Source: JACCSI01 sp035575715
GTDB taxonomy: Bacteria > Acidobacteriota > Vicinamibacteria > Vicinamibacterales > UBA2999
Assembly: GCA_035575715.1 (NCBI GenBank)
Contig: DATLXN010000051.1
Span: forward strand, 14,157 to 78,156
Length of the DNA: 64,000 nt
Direction: 5' to 3'
The notes below the pieces were generated by a model, which worked only from the letters and a program-made list of their open reading frames with translations, was not told where the DNA came from and did no database searches. Every line of letters starts with the position of its first letter. Within the stretch, counting starts at the first letter, position 1. A program made the position numbers and the translations under genes. Shown piece after piece: positions 7,814 through 15,803 of this stretch.

Positions 7814-8023
7814 ATGCATATGACCAGTAAACCCGACGACGCCCAGAAACGCTCCGAGACGATGCCCGGGCAGGGACCCCAGCGTAGTCCGGGCCAGGGC
7901 AAACCCTCGACCCATACCGCCTTGTCGGTGCGCAAAGACGTGACGGTGCGGGTCTCTGTCGCGCGCAGCCAGGGCGCTGAAGGCGATGAACTCAAAGAAG
8001 ACGGATACGGTCACGGCGTCTAA
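7814..8023 (+). CDS. Small hydrophilic hypothetical protein, doubtful
   Basis: A 69-codon frame starts at ATG 7814 (or ATG 7820) behind a purine-rich stretch. The product is polar and Gly/Pro/Gln-rich in the middle, with one strand-like segment (KDVTVRVSVARSQ) and an acidic C-terminus. No family is recognised. It lies between the terminator and the hairpin in front of the HD-GYP gene, so it could be an independent small gene or merely leader sequence. Confidence 0.35.
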   Translation: MHMTSKPDDAQKRSETMPGQGPQRSPGQGKPSTHTALSVRKDVTVRVSVARSQGAEGDELKEDGYGHGV

Positions 8024-8062
8024 CCCCGAATTGGAATAATCGGTTCCAGCCCGGGGTTTTCC
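8022..8062 (+). terminator. Two-tier hairpin ending just before the HD-GYP start
   Basis: AACCCCG (8022-8028) pairs with CGGGGTT (8052-8058), enclosing an inner GGAA/TTCC stem, and is followed by a short T run. It overlaps the stop of the small frame and finishes about 10 bases before ATG 8068. It could terminate the upstream transcript, or act as a leader structure limiting translation of the HD-GYP gene, which has no separate Shine-Dalgarno sequence. Confidence 0.5.
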
Positions 8063-8067
8063 GCTTC

Positions 8068-9420
8068 ATGGCTAGTATTCCGGTGTCGGGCGTGCTGTCC
8101 GGACTGTCCGCAGCGCTCGACATCACTGAGGGGCATCCGCGAGGTCACGCCGCACGCTCGTGCCTGATCGGGATGCACCTGGCCGAGCAGCTTCAGTTGT
8201 CGCCGCAGGATCGCTCAGATCTGTTTTACGGTCTGCTTTTAAAAGACGCCGGCTGCTCGAGCAACGCCGGCCGGGTCTTTCAGCTCTTCGGCGGTCCCGA
8301 GCACCAGACCAAGCGCGCAGTATGGATCCGTGACTGGCGCCGCCTCAATCAACAAGTCCAATACGCCGTCGAAGTCGCCGAACCGGGCGGCACCCTGACG
8401 GCCCGCATGCGGCGACTATTTTCGCTGGCGAAGGCCGGCTCCAAAGCCAGCCGCGAGCTCTTTCAAATCCGTTGCGATCGCGGCGCGCAAATCGCACGCG
8501 GACTCGGCTTCACTGAAGCGACTGCGCACGCCATTCACACGATGGACGAGCACTGGGATGGCGGCGGACATCCCGGAGGCCTACGTAAAGAACACATCCC
8601 GCTTGCCGGGCGGATTATCGGCCTGAGCCAGGTCCTGGAGATCTTCTGGGGGTTGGGAGGGCCGGACCGCGCGCTCGAAGTCGCGCGTGCCCGTCGCGGC
8701 CGATGGTTCGATCCCGCGCTTGTCGACTGCTTGCTGCGCTCAGCTGACAGCGGTTTCTGGGACCGCATCAGCACCGCCGATTTGGCTCGCGATGTGTCCG
8801 CCGCCGAGCCGGTCGGCCTGGTGCTCACCGCGACCGAAGAACGACTCGATCAGATTGCGCGTGCGTTTGCGTGGGTCATCGACGCGAAGTCAAGTTTCAC
8901 CTACCACCACTCGGAACGGGTCGCTGAGCTCGCCGTGCGGCTTGGTGCCGCCCTGGGCTGTTCGGTTGCGGATCAGACCCGGCTGCGCCGCGCCGGCCTG
9001 CTGCACGACATCGGGAAGCTTTCAGTGCCGAACAGTATTCTTGATAAGCCAGGCAGGCTCACCGAGGGTGAATGGATCATTGTCAAAGAGCATCCCTACT
9101 ACTCACTACAAATCCTGCAGCAGGTGCCGGTGTTCCGTGATTTCGCCGACGACGCGAGCAATCATCACGAGCGACTGGATGGCAACGGTTACTTCCGCGG
9201 TTTGACCGGCGCCCAACTCTCGCAGCCGGCGCGAATCCTCGTCGTCGCCGACATTATTGATGCGCTGATGAGCGATCGCCCGTATCGCCAGGCGCTGTCG
9301 GTGTCGCAGGTCGCTGAACTCTTGCAGAACGATCGCGGGACCGCGTTGTGTGCCGACGTCGTCGACGTGGCCAAGCAGGTGTTGTCGTCGACGGCCGAGC
9401 CGGAACGGCTCGCCAGCTAA
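8068..9420 (+). CDS. Tandem HD-domain protein, HD-GYP type
   Basis: HD-GYP proteins hydrolyse cyclic di-GMP. In this 450-residue protein the C-terminal half (about 260-430) is HD-GYP-like: YHHSERVAELA, LLHDIGKLSVP, EHPYYSLQIL, NHHERLDGNGYF and DALMSDRPYR. The signature GYP is GYF here. The N-terminal half (about 20-240) is a second, diverged HD-GYP-like unit with GHPRGHA, LLLKDAG (in place of LLHDIG) and EHWDGGGHPGG. It therefore seems to have one probably active and one degenerate module. It is followed 42 bases later by gvpK and faces the gas-vesicle operon, so it may tie cyclic-di-GMP levels to vesicles; that is inference. Confidence 0.85.
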   Translation: MASIPVSGVLSGLSAALDITEGHPRGHAARSCLIGMHLAEQLQLSPQDRSDLFYGLLLKDAGCSSNAGRVFQLFGGPEHQTKRAVWIRDWRRLNQQVQYAVEVAEPGGTLTARMRRLFSLAKAGSKASRELFQIRCDRGAQIARGLGFTEATAHAIHTMDEHWDGGGHPGGLRKEHIPLAGRIIGLSQVLEIFWGLGGPDRALEVARARRGRWFDPALVDCLLRSADSGFWDRISTADLARDVSAAEPVGLVLTATEERLDQIARAFAWVIDAKSSFTYHHSERVAELAVRLGAALGCSVADQTRLRRAGLLHDIGKLSVPNSILDKPGRLTEGEWIIVKEHPYYSLQILQQVPVFRDFADDASNHHERLDGNGYFRGLTGAQLSQPARILVVADIIDALMSDRPYRQALSVSQVAELLQNDRGTALCADVVDVAKQVLSSTAEPERLAS

Positions 9421-9461
9421 GTAGTTACGTCACCTCGCGACGAAGGGTTCGGGTCCACACC

Positions 9462-9806
9462 ATGGCTGATTTCGACGACGTCAAGGCGCTGGAAATGATG
9501 GCGGCGGAACTGAAAGACCGCCTGGAGCAGCGCAGTGGCGGTCCGGCGCGCTGGAACGCCAACCCGGAGGACGTGCGCAAGTCGGTAATGCAGTTGGTCC
9601 TGACCCTGGTCGACTTCATCCGGCAGGTGATGGAGCGGCAGGCGTTGCGGCGAGTCGACGAAGGCACGCTGACGCCGGACGAAATCGAACGTATCGGCCT
9701 GGCGCTGATGCACTTGGAGCAGACAGTCCACGACCTGGCCACGCAGGTCGGACTCGACCCCAAAGATCTCAACCTTGACCTGGGCCCACTCGGCAAACTC
9801 ACGTGA
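9462..9806 (+). CDS. gvpK: Gas vesicle protein GvpK
   Basis: GvpK is a minor protein needed in many systems for gas vesicle assembly. The product is 114 residues from ATG 9462, typical of the family. Landmarks are RWNANPEDVRKSVMQLVLTL, then VDFIRQVMERQALRRVDEGT, LTPDEIERIG and LGLDPKDLNLDLGPLG-like text at the end. It is the only gvp gene on the plus strand. It follows the HD-GYP gene and converges on the last gvpF/L gene of the minus-strand operon. Confidence 0.93.
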   Translation: MADFDDVKALEMMAAELKDRLEQRSGGPARWNANPEDVRKSVMQLVLTLVDFIRQVMERQALRRVDEGTLTPDEIERIGLALMHLEQTVHDLATQVGLDPKDLNLDLGPLGKLT

Positions 9807-9895
9807 TACGCAGAAAGACGCAGATCGAGGGTGCGTGGATCTTTTATCTATGACATCCGTGTCATCTGCGTTGCCGTTCTACTGCGACATCGGCG

Positions 9896-10603
9896 TCAGA
9901 AGGCGTAGCACGGTGACGGCCCGGTGACGACGATGTGCAGCGGGATCGCGGCGGCCGCCGCTGCGGCGACACGCCGGTAATCGTCGCCGCCGCCTCGATC
10001 AATCAAGTGATAAATCGTCCACGCGTCGCCACGTTTTGCCGCTTCGACGCGCACGGCACGTTGAAGGTGACTGACTGCATCGAGCAGTGCTCGCACCGCT
10101 TGGGGTGGGGCAGTCAAGGCGGCACGCCCTGCCAGATATGACGTCCCTGCACCGATGCTCGCATCGACTGGCACCGCCGCATCCGCCGTCGCGCGCGAGA
10201 CGATCCCGGGGGGCTCCAGCGAGACATCGTCGACGCGGCCTTGCCGACGCGCAGGCGGGCCGGCCTCGAAGACGCGAAGTGTCATCTGCTCACGCCCCCG
10301 GACCAAGGCCAGGCGTTCACCGATCGCATCTCCGAGCTTCTTGATCGCCGCGTCGGCCGCATCGGTGTCGGCCACGGCGGTGCCGTAGCGCATCGGCAGC
10401 AGCGCCGTCGCGTGCGCGTGCAGTTCGCGCACGAGCCGATCTTGCGCGGTAAGTGATTCTTTGCTGACCGGCGGCGCGGCCGCCAACCAACTGGCGGCGA
10501 CGAGATGCTTGAACGGCAGCAGAATGATCGGTGCGTCGTGGGGTGCGGCCAGGCCGCTGACGTCGGACAGCCCCTCGGCAAGCGCGTAGAGATAAAGGAT
10601 CAC
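9896..10603 (-). CDS. Gas vesicle protein GvpL/GvpF family (third copy)
   Basis: GvpF/L proteins are accessory factors that bind the shell protein GvpA and help vesicle growth. This 235-residue copy begins with ILYLYALAEG, has the central LLPMRYGTAV block, and ends in VTGPSPCYAF, a variant of the usual GPWPPY(S/N)F terminus. The start is a GTG overlapping the stop of the preceding small gvp gene (GTGA). It is the most diverged of three copies here and the last gene of the operon. Confidence 0.88.
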   Translation of the reverse strand: MILYLYALAEGLSDVSGLAAPHDAPIILLPFKHLVAASWLAAAPPVSKESLTAQDRLVRELHAHATALLPMRYGTAVADTDAADAAIKKLGDAIGERLALVRGREQMTLRVFEAGPPARRQGRVDDVSLEPPGIVSRATADAAVPVDASIGAGTSYLAGRAALTAPPQAVRALLDAVSHLQRAVRVEAAKRGDAWTIYHLIDRGGGDDYRRVAAAAAAAIPLHIVVTGPSPCYAF

Positions 10604-10812
10604 TTCCGGGAGGGCAAAATGCGGTCGGCGGCCGCGAGTACCGCACTCACCCGCAGGTAGACGAGGTCAACATTGGCCAGGCCGAGAACAATCTCGCCGT
10701 CCAGGACCACGCCCTTATCGAGCAAACTGTCGACCAGGTCGAGCAGGCTGTGATTCGGCGAGTCGAGCAGACCGGCGAGAGACGCGCGCGTGTCGAGCGG
10801 GCCGTCAGCCAT
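10600..10812 (-). CDS. Small GvpA-family protein, GvpM/GvpS/GvpJ-like
   Basis: This 70-residue paralogue of the shell protein GvpA carries the alpha-beta-beta-alpha core SLLDLVDSLLDKGVVLDG, then EIVLGLANVDLVYLRVSAVL. The substitution of VVLDGEIVLGLANVDLVYLR for GvpA's IVIDAWVRVSLVGIDL places it with the minor proteins GvpM/GvpS/GvpJ, thought to start or cap vesicles. ATG 10812 is chosen over an upstream codon because GGAAG precedes it. It overlaps the gvpF/L genes on both sides, so translation is tightly coupled. Confidence 0.85.
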   Translation of the reverse strand: MADGPLDTRASLAGLLDSPNHSLLDLVDSLLDKGVVLDGEIVLGLANVDLVYLRVSAVLAAADRILPSRK

Positions 10813-11569
10813 TGGTATCTTCCACTGCCGCAAAGCTATACGGCGGCCACGGCCCGGTCAAACTGACCGGACAGCCATCTCGCAACAGTCCGGCGGCGGC
10901 GGTAGACAGCGCCTCCTGAAACGCCGCGGCTTTCGTGGCGGCGATGAGAAACGCGGCGTCGACCAACAGCGTGTTGCCGGGCTCAATCACTCGCGTAGTG
11001 GCCGCGTTGGCAAGGCCGCGCAGGGTGTCATAGACCTGGGCGGCGCCAGTGGTGACGCGTTGAGCGCGTTCGGCCTCTTCACGTCGCGCATCGGCTTTGG
11101 CGCGCAGGAAGCTGGTGCCACTGGGGACCCCGGGCGCTTTGGCCGCGCCTGTATCAAGGCGCGCCGTCTCGGGCCGGCCAATCCTCAGCACCCATTCCTG
11201 TTGGCCGGTGACGCGTTTGAGCGCCGCCGCAATTGCACTTGTGGAGCGGCGCAGGGTGGCGAGGGCGACGGCCTCGCTGGAGAACAGCGTAAACAGCCGC
11301 ATCGGCAGAACGACGGACGTCTCGGCGAGCGCGTCCGAGACGGCGTGGTGGGCGACGCCGCACTCCGCCACCCAATCGAGGTCGGCGAGCCGCGTTTCCA
11401 GAGTCTCGGCGTTGTAGATTGCAGGCGGCACGTCTGCGACGATTAGGCTGACGGATCGATCGAGCCCAAGGGCGCGTGGGACGCCGCCGTCTGGAAGCGT
11501 CGGCACGCCGGCCAAGGCCGCCGCATCCACCTTACCCGCGACCGCCGCATAGACATACAGATAGGTCAA
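10805..11569 (-). CDS. Gas vesicle protein GvpL/GvpF family (second copy)
   Basis: A 254-residue member of the GvpF/L family with N-terminal TYLYVYAAVAG, the conserved SVVLPMRLFTLFSS block, a helical middle with RAKADARREEAERAQ, and C-terminal SLTGPWPPYSFAAVE. The start codon is TTG 11569, overlapping the gvpG stop as TTGA; no other start fits the conserved N-terminus. Its 3' end overlaps the small GvpA-family gene by 8 bases. It is presumed to aid GvpA incorporation. Confidence 0.9.
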   Translation of the reverse strand: MTYLYVYAAVAGKVDAAALAGVPTLPDGGVPRALGLDRSVSLIVADVPPAIYNAETLETRLADLDWVAECGVAHHAVSDALAETSVVLPMRLFTLFSSEAVALATLRRSTSAIAAALKRVTGQQEWVLRIGRPETARLDTGAAKAPGVPSGTSFLRAKADARREEAERAQRVTTGAAQVYDTLRGLANAATTRVIEPGNTLLVDAAFLIAATKAAAFQEALSTAAAGLLRDGCPVSLTGPWPPYSFAAVEDTNG

Positions 11570-11856
11570 CGGTCGTCGTCGTCTGAAACTTCGATCTCGA
11601 TATCGTCGAAGGCTGACGCGTCGGCCATGCCGCCGCTGGCATCACTGCCTTTGAGGTCGCGAATACGGGCGAAGACGTCGCGTTCGATCTCCTCGAACTG
11701 CGCGTCGTCGATCACCCCTTCTTCGAGCTGCATCTGAGCTTCCAGCAGTTGCTGTTGAAGGTTCTCTGGGTTGTCAAGCTCCTGCTCGGCGACCTGAAGA
11801 ACTTTGTCCAGCGCGAACTTGATGCCGCCGATCAGCAGGGTGTCGAGCAGGAACAT
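11566..11856 (-). CDS. gvpG: Gas vesicle protein GvpG with acidic C-terminus
   Basis: GvpG is a small helical accessory protein of vesicle assembly. The 96-residue product starts with MFLLDTLLIGGIKFALDKVL and continues with ELDNPENLQQQLLEAQMQLEEG and IDDAQFEEIERDVFARIRDL, all typical of the family. The last 20 or so residues are strikingly acidic (DDIEIEVSDDDDR). This contrasts with the basic tails of GvpA, GvpJ and the first GvpF/L in the same operon and may mediate contacts with them. Confidence 0.92.
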   Translation of the reverse strand: MFLLDTLLIGGIKFALDKVLQVAEQELDNPENLQQQLLEAQMQLEEGVIDDAQFEEIERDVFARIRDLKGSDASGGMADASAFDDIEIEVSDDDDR

Positions 11857-11860
11857 ATGG

Positions 11861-12832
11861 TCAGGCGCGTTCCAGTTTGAGCCTGATATTCACGAAGTTG
11901 TAGGGTGGCCATGGGCCGGTATATTTGAACGTCAACTTGTCTTGACGGGCGCCCAGTTCCTTGACCCTGGCGTCGAAGGACTCTTCGGTGTCACGCGTCA
12001 CCAGGAAGGCGGCGTTGAGAATCATCCGGTCGCCGATCGGCTTGTTGGCGCGAGCGGCCACCGACACATCGCGCAAGCGATTGAAAATGTCGCTGACGTA
12101 GCCTTCCGATTTCGCCTGGAGCGCGGCGTCCACTTGCCGGCCGTACTGCATCCGCGCGAAGTAGGTCGACCCTTTCTGCGCCGCGATCTCATTCTTGAGC
12201 CGGTGAATGCCTTCGTCCTCTTCTTCGATCTCGCGGATTACGGCTTCGCGGTCCCACAACACCTTGAGGCCGAACTCCAGCTTGTTCTCCATCTTGTCGA
12301 GCACATCGGAAAACGCGCGATACGCCGATTTCAGGAACGCGGTCACGTCGTCACGGGTCTTGAACACGGTGCCAAACGACATCGGCAGCACGGTATGTTC
12401 GCGCATCACCGTTTCGTTGACCCGCTGGTGTGCGAGGACGTTGTCGCGCGTCGGGTCGAGGACGCCGAGCGGAGCGTCGGACACGATGGCGGACAGGTCG
12501 TCACAGCGCACGGTGTAGACCGGTGATGGTTCTTCGCCAATGCCGATCGCGCCGAAGGTCAACGGTAGATCGGAGCGGACGATGCAGTAGACGTAGCGTC
12601 CTGTGTTGGCCTTGTCGGCGGCACGCTGGTGGTCGCGGGATGCCTTCCGGACCGGCGCCGGGGTGGCTTTCGTTCGCACCGCAGATTTCGGTGGCTGCGC
12701 CTTTTGTGTTGGTGCCGCTTTCGCCCGGGCCGGCGTGGCGACTCGCTTGGGCGCTGGCTTCACTTTGGCCCTGGCCGTAGGCTTGGTCTTCACGGCCGGC
12801 TTTTTCTTCGCGGGTGGGGTTTTCTTTGCCAT
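11861..12832 (-). CDS. GvpL/GvpF-family protein with histone-H1-like N-terminal tail
   Basis: The 323-residue product has an N-terminal extension of about 75 residues made almost only of Lys, Ala, Pro, Thr and Arg (PPAKKKPAVKTKPTARAKVK and similar). This resembles histone H1 or Hc1-like tails. A full GvpF/L domain follows, from GRYVYCIVR through TVLPMSFGTVFKTRDD to KYTGPWPPYNFVNIRLKLE. The tail is absent from typical GvpF/L proteins and could bind nucleic acid or acidic protein surfaces such as the GvpG tail. It lies between the kinase gene and gvpG. Confidence 0.92.
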   Translation of the reverse strand: MAKKTPPAKKKPAVKTKPTARAKVKPAPKRVATPARAKAAPTQKAQPPKSAVRTKATPAPVRKASRDHQRAADKANTGRYVYCIVRSDLPLTFGAIGIGEEPSPVYTVRCDDLSAIVSDAPLGVLDPTRDNVLAHQRVNETVMREHTVLPMSFGTVFKTRDDVTAFLKSAYRAFSDVLDKMENKLEFGLKVLWDREAVIREIEEEDEGIHRLKNEIAAQKGSTYFARMQYGRQVDAALQAKSEGYVSDIFNRLRDVSVAARANKPIGDRMILNAAFLVTRDTEESFDARVKELGARQDKLTFKYTGPWPPYNFVNIRLKLERA

Positions 12833-12852
12833 GTCGAAACTATGTCTAGGTT

Positions 12853-15003
12853 CTATGCGGTTTGCCGGCGGCTCTCGGGCTCATGCCGGAACTGCGTCGC
12901 ACGCGGCCGCACGCGCAAGGGTAACGCCACCGTAAATGTTGCACCGGTCCCAAGCTGGCTATCCACGCTGATGTCGCCACCAAGCATACGCGTCAGGCGC
13001 CGCGAGATCGCCAGGCCGAGTCCGGTGCCACCTTGCGGGCGCATGTTGACTCGCTTGGCTTGCTGGAACGGCTCGAAGATGCGGATGTGGTCTTCAGGCG
13101 CAATTCCGACGCCGCTGTCGCGCACGCTGAGCAACACCCGGCTGGCCGCGCTGTCGTGACGGGCGGTGATCTCGATCGACCCGTCTTTCGTGAATTTCAG
13201 CGCGTTGCTCACGAGATTAACGAGCACCTGCTTGAGTTTCTGGCGGTCACTCTTCAACTTCGGCAGATCGGCCGGTAGTGTGACATTGACGGCGGCGGTA
13301 CTTTGCGCGATCACCCCCTGGAGCTCGTCAATCACCTCGCGCACCACGTCCTGCAGAGGGAACTGCGAGATCTGTAGTGGCATGCGCCCCGCCTCGATGC
13401 GCTCGATGTCGAGCACGTCGTTGATCAGCGTCGCCAGGTGCTTGCTGTTGGCATCGACACGCTGGACGGTCCGCGCTTGTTCCTCGGTCAGCGGTCCGTA
13501 GAAACCCCCCATCAGCATCAGCGAGTATCCGAGAATCGCGTTGAGCGGCGTGCGGAATTCGTGGGACACGTTGGCGAGGAATTGCGACTTCGCGGCCGAC
13601 GCCTGCTCGAGGGCCAGCGCCTGGCGGCGGAGCAGCTCGTTCTGGTTCGCGAGTTCGGCGGTCGCCTCCCGGACGCGTAATTCCAGGTGGGCCGACGCCT
13701 GCTGCAATTCGGCGAACAGTCGCTCGCGCTCCATCGCCTCGGTCTGATCGTGCAGCACGGTGACCACGCCGGTCAGCTCGCTGGGGCCGGCCATCATGCT
13801 GCCGGCGAACGCTTCCATCGGCACCGCCCGGCCGGTGCCCGGCTCGGTAATGATCAGGCGTTCGCGCCAGCGCTGCTGGCCGCCCATCAATCCCACCTGC
13901 AACATCAACCCCGACACAAACGAGGAAAACTGCGCGACATTGGCCTGCACCCGGCGTTGAGCATCCTTGCTGGTGCCGGTGTGCGGCGTAAAAAACTTTT
14001 CAGCCGGCGCGTTGGTCATCAGGATGTCACCGACCGGGTCGGTGACGATGATCGGGTCGCCGACCGAGTCGACCAGCAAATCGAGGCGATTGCGCTCGGT
14101 GCGCATCTGAACCTCGGCCTCCATCAGCCGACGGTAGTTGTCCTCGAGCTCCTGGCGCGCGCGACCCAGGTCGGTGACATTGCGCAACACCGAGACGATG
14201 GCGGTGCGATCGCGCTCGAGCGTCATGTGCGACGTCAACAACTCGAACAGCAAGTCTGATCCGTCTTCGGGATCGACCAGGATGACCTCACGCGCCGTCG
14301 GCAGCGATTCTTCGACGAGGCGGCCGGCGAGCGCCGACGAAAAAAACAAATTATTGATTTCGACGGCGCGGCGGCGGCCTTCGCTCTCTTCGGCACGGAT
14401 CGCGAACAGTTGCTCGGCGCGCGAGTTGCCGATGATCAGTTTGCCAGCTTCATCGGTCAACAGAATCGGGTCGGTGACCGAGTTGATGATGGTGTAAAGC
14501 AGGTGCCGTTCGCGATCGACGCCGGGGTCGGCGGTGACATTGCGCCGTCGCAGCGACTGCAGCTTCTCACCCAGAATCTCGGCGAACCACAGCACGTCAT
14601 CGTCGACGGCGGGTTCGTCGCCTTCGAGGATCAGCAATCCTAGCGGGGGCAGCTGCCGCTCCGGCCGGAGCGGGACGGCGTGGAACGACGTGTTCTCGAG
14701 CGGTGTTTCCGGCTGCCGGCGGTCGGCGCGAAAGTGCGTCGGCTTGGTCGCCCATGCCGCGCTGACCAGGTGATTGCGCCGGTCATCCAGGTCGAGGACG
14801 AACTCTCCGGTCCGTGAAGTGGAGATGCCGAGTGCCGCGATGCCCCACAGTCGGCCCGGGTCGGCGGCCGCACTGGCGAGCAGCGCGCGGCGAGTGGTGA
14901 CATAGGTGCCAAGCCACTCGAGCCCTTTCTGCGCGCAGACCGATGCGTCAACGCTGCTGAGCAGCAGCTCGGTCAGCGTGAGCTTCTCCTCGGCCGTGAT
15001 CAT
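12853..15003 (-). CDS. GAF/PAS sensor histidine kinase inside gvp operon
   Basis: A 716-residue soluble kinase. Residues about 1-150 look GAF-like. PAS domains follow at about 170-275 (INSVTDPILLTDEAGKLI) and 310-430 (VDSVGDPIIVTDPVGDIL). A coiled coil leads to a HisKA domain with H-box ANVSHEFRTPLNAILGYS and to a HATPase domain with N-box LVSNALKF and G boxes DSGVGIAPED and GGTGLGLAIS. No transmembrane helix is seen, so it senses a cytoplasmic signal. It starts 7 bases after gvpA and ends 20 bases before gvpF/L, making it part of the operon. The single-domain receiver at 15804 is a plausible partner. Confidence 0.9.
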   Translation of the reverse strand: MITAEEKLTLTELLLSSVDASVCAQKGLEWLGTYVTTRRALLASAAADPGRLWGIAALGISTSRTGEFVLDLDDRRNHLVSAAWATKPTHFRADRRQPETPLENTSFHAVPLRPERQLPPLGLLILEGDEPAVDDDVLWFAEILGEKLQSLRRRNVTADPGVDRERHLLYTIINSVTDPILLTDEAGKLIIGNSRAEQLFAIRAEESEGRRRAVEINNLFFSSALAGRLVEESLPTAREVILVDPEDGSDLLFELLTSHMTLERDRTAIVSVLRNVTDLGRARQELEDNYRRLMEAEVQMRTERNRLDLLVDSVGDPIIVTDPVGDILMTNAPAEKFFTPHTGTSKDAQRRVQANVAQFSSFVSGLMLQVGLMGGQQRWRERLIITEPGTGRAVPMEAFAGSMMAGPSELTGVVTVLHDQTEAMERERLFAELQQASAHLELRVREATAELANQNELLRRQALALEQASAAKSQFLANVSHEFRTPLNAILGYSLMLMGGFYGPLTEEQARTVQRVDANSKHLATLINDVLDIERIEAGRMPLQISQFPLQDVVREVIDELQGVIAQSTAAVNVTLPADLPKLKSDRQKLKQVLVNLVSNALKFTKDGSIEITARHDSAASRVLLSVRDSGVGIAPEDHIRIFEPFQQAKRVNMRPQGGTGLGLAISRRLTRMLGGDISVDSQLGTGATFTVALPLRVRPRATQFRHEPESRRQTA

Positions 15004-15009
15004 CGGCCG

Positions 15010-15405
15010 CTAACGTGTGCGCTTGCGGCGGGGGGCGCCTGGCGGCGGCGTTTTCGGCGCACGGTCGCGGACCCGCAGGTCGGGGTCGACGCGACGCACC
15101 GCGCGCTCGCGCTGCACCGGCGCGCGGCGGCGCGGCGCGCGTTCGCGCAACAGATCGCTGTCGGCATTGAGCGGCTCGGGTGCCGCTTCGAGTGCGGGAC
15201 GCGACGCCGGCGAGACCTGACCGACCGCTTCGGCGTACTTCAAGTAGGTATCGATCGAGGCGACGACGACACGGGCTTCAACGGTGATCAGGTCGATCCC
15301 GACCAGTGACACTCGCACCCAAGCGTCAATGACGATGCCCTTGTCGAGTACACGATCGAGCACGTCGACAAGACTTGTTCCGCCTGCTGCTCTTTCAACG
15401 GGCAT
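15010..15405 (-). CDS. gvpA: Gas vesicle shell protein GvpA with long basic tail
   Basis: GvpA polymerises into the gas-permeable, water-excluding vesicle wall. Residues about 11-64 match it closely: SLVDVLDRVLDKGIVIDAWV, RVSLVGIDLITVEARVVVAS and TYLKYAEAVG. Typical GvpA stops near residue 70, whereas this one has 131. The extra 65 residues are Pro/Ala/Arg-rich and end in PPPGAPRRKRTR. GGAGAGA precedes the ATG. The tail would probably project from the shell or bind partners, and is echoed in GvpJ next door. Confidence 0.93.
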   Translation of the reverse strand: MPVERAAGGTSLVDVLDRVLDKGIVIDAWVRVSLVGIDLITVEARVVVASIDTYLKYAEAVGQVSPASRPALEAAPEPLNADSDLLRERAPRRRAPVQRERAVRRVDPDLRVRDRAPKTPPPGAPRRKRTR

Positions 15406-15423
15406 TGGCTCTCTCCACCACGG

Positions 15424-15801
15424 TTAGCGGCGCCCCCGGACCCTTTTTGCCCGCGGAGCTCCTTTAGGCGGCCGTGCCGTATAAGGCCGGACCTCGGCCT
15501 CTGGCGGCGCCGCGCCCAACATGCGTTCTAATTCGGCGATGCGTTGTTCGAGCTGATCGCGGTCGGCGGCCCCGCTTCGACCCGGCGACAGGTGGCGGTC
15601 GTACATCCACCAGTCGAGCCCGATCTCGCGCGCTTTATCGAGGGAGCAGACGATCAGCCGGATGCGAATGGTCAGCAGTTCGACTTCGGCCAGCGAGATC
15701 TTGATGTCGCCGCCAATGAACAAACCCTTATCGAGAATCCGGTCGAGCACTTCGACCAGTCCCGTTGATCGGGTGCGTCCAAATTCAACCTGGTTCGGCA
15801 T
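15424..15801 (-). CDS. gvpJ: Gas vesicle minor protein GvpJ with basic tail
   Basis: GvpJ is a GvpA-related minor protein implicated in vesicle shape or initiation. The 125-residue product has the core GLVEVLDRILDKGLFIGGDI followed by KISLAEVELLTIRIRLIVCS and LDKAREIGLDWW, the last block distinguishing GvpJ from GvpA. A short helical segment (DQLEQRIAELERML) leads to a basic end, RPPKGAPRAKRVRGRR, similar to the GvpA tail end. It lies 18 bases upstream of gvpA and 2 bases after the receiver gene. Confidence 0.92.
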   Translation of the reverse strand: MPNQVEFGRTRSTGLVEVLDRILDKGLFIGGDIKISLAEVELLTIRIRLIVCSLDKAREIGLDWWMYDRHLSPGRSGAADRDQLEQRIAELERMLGAAPPEAEVRPYTARPPKGAPRAKRVRGRR

Positions 15802-15803
15802 AA

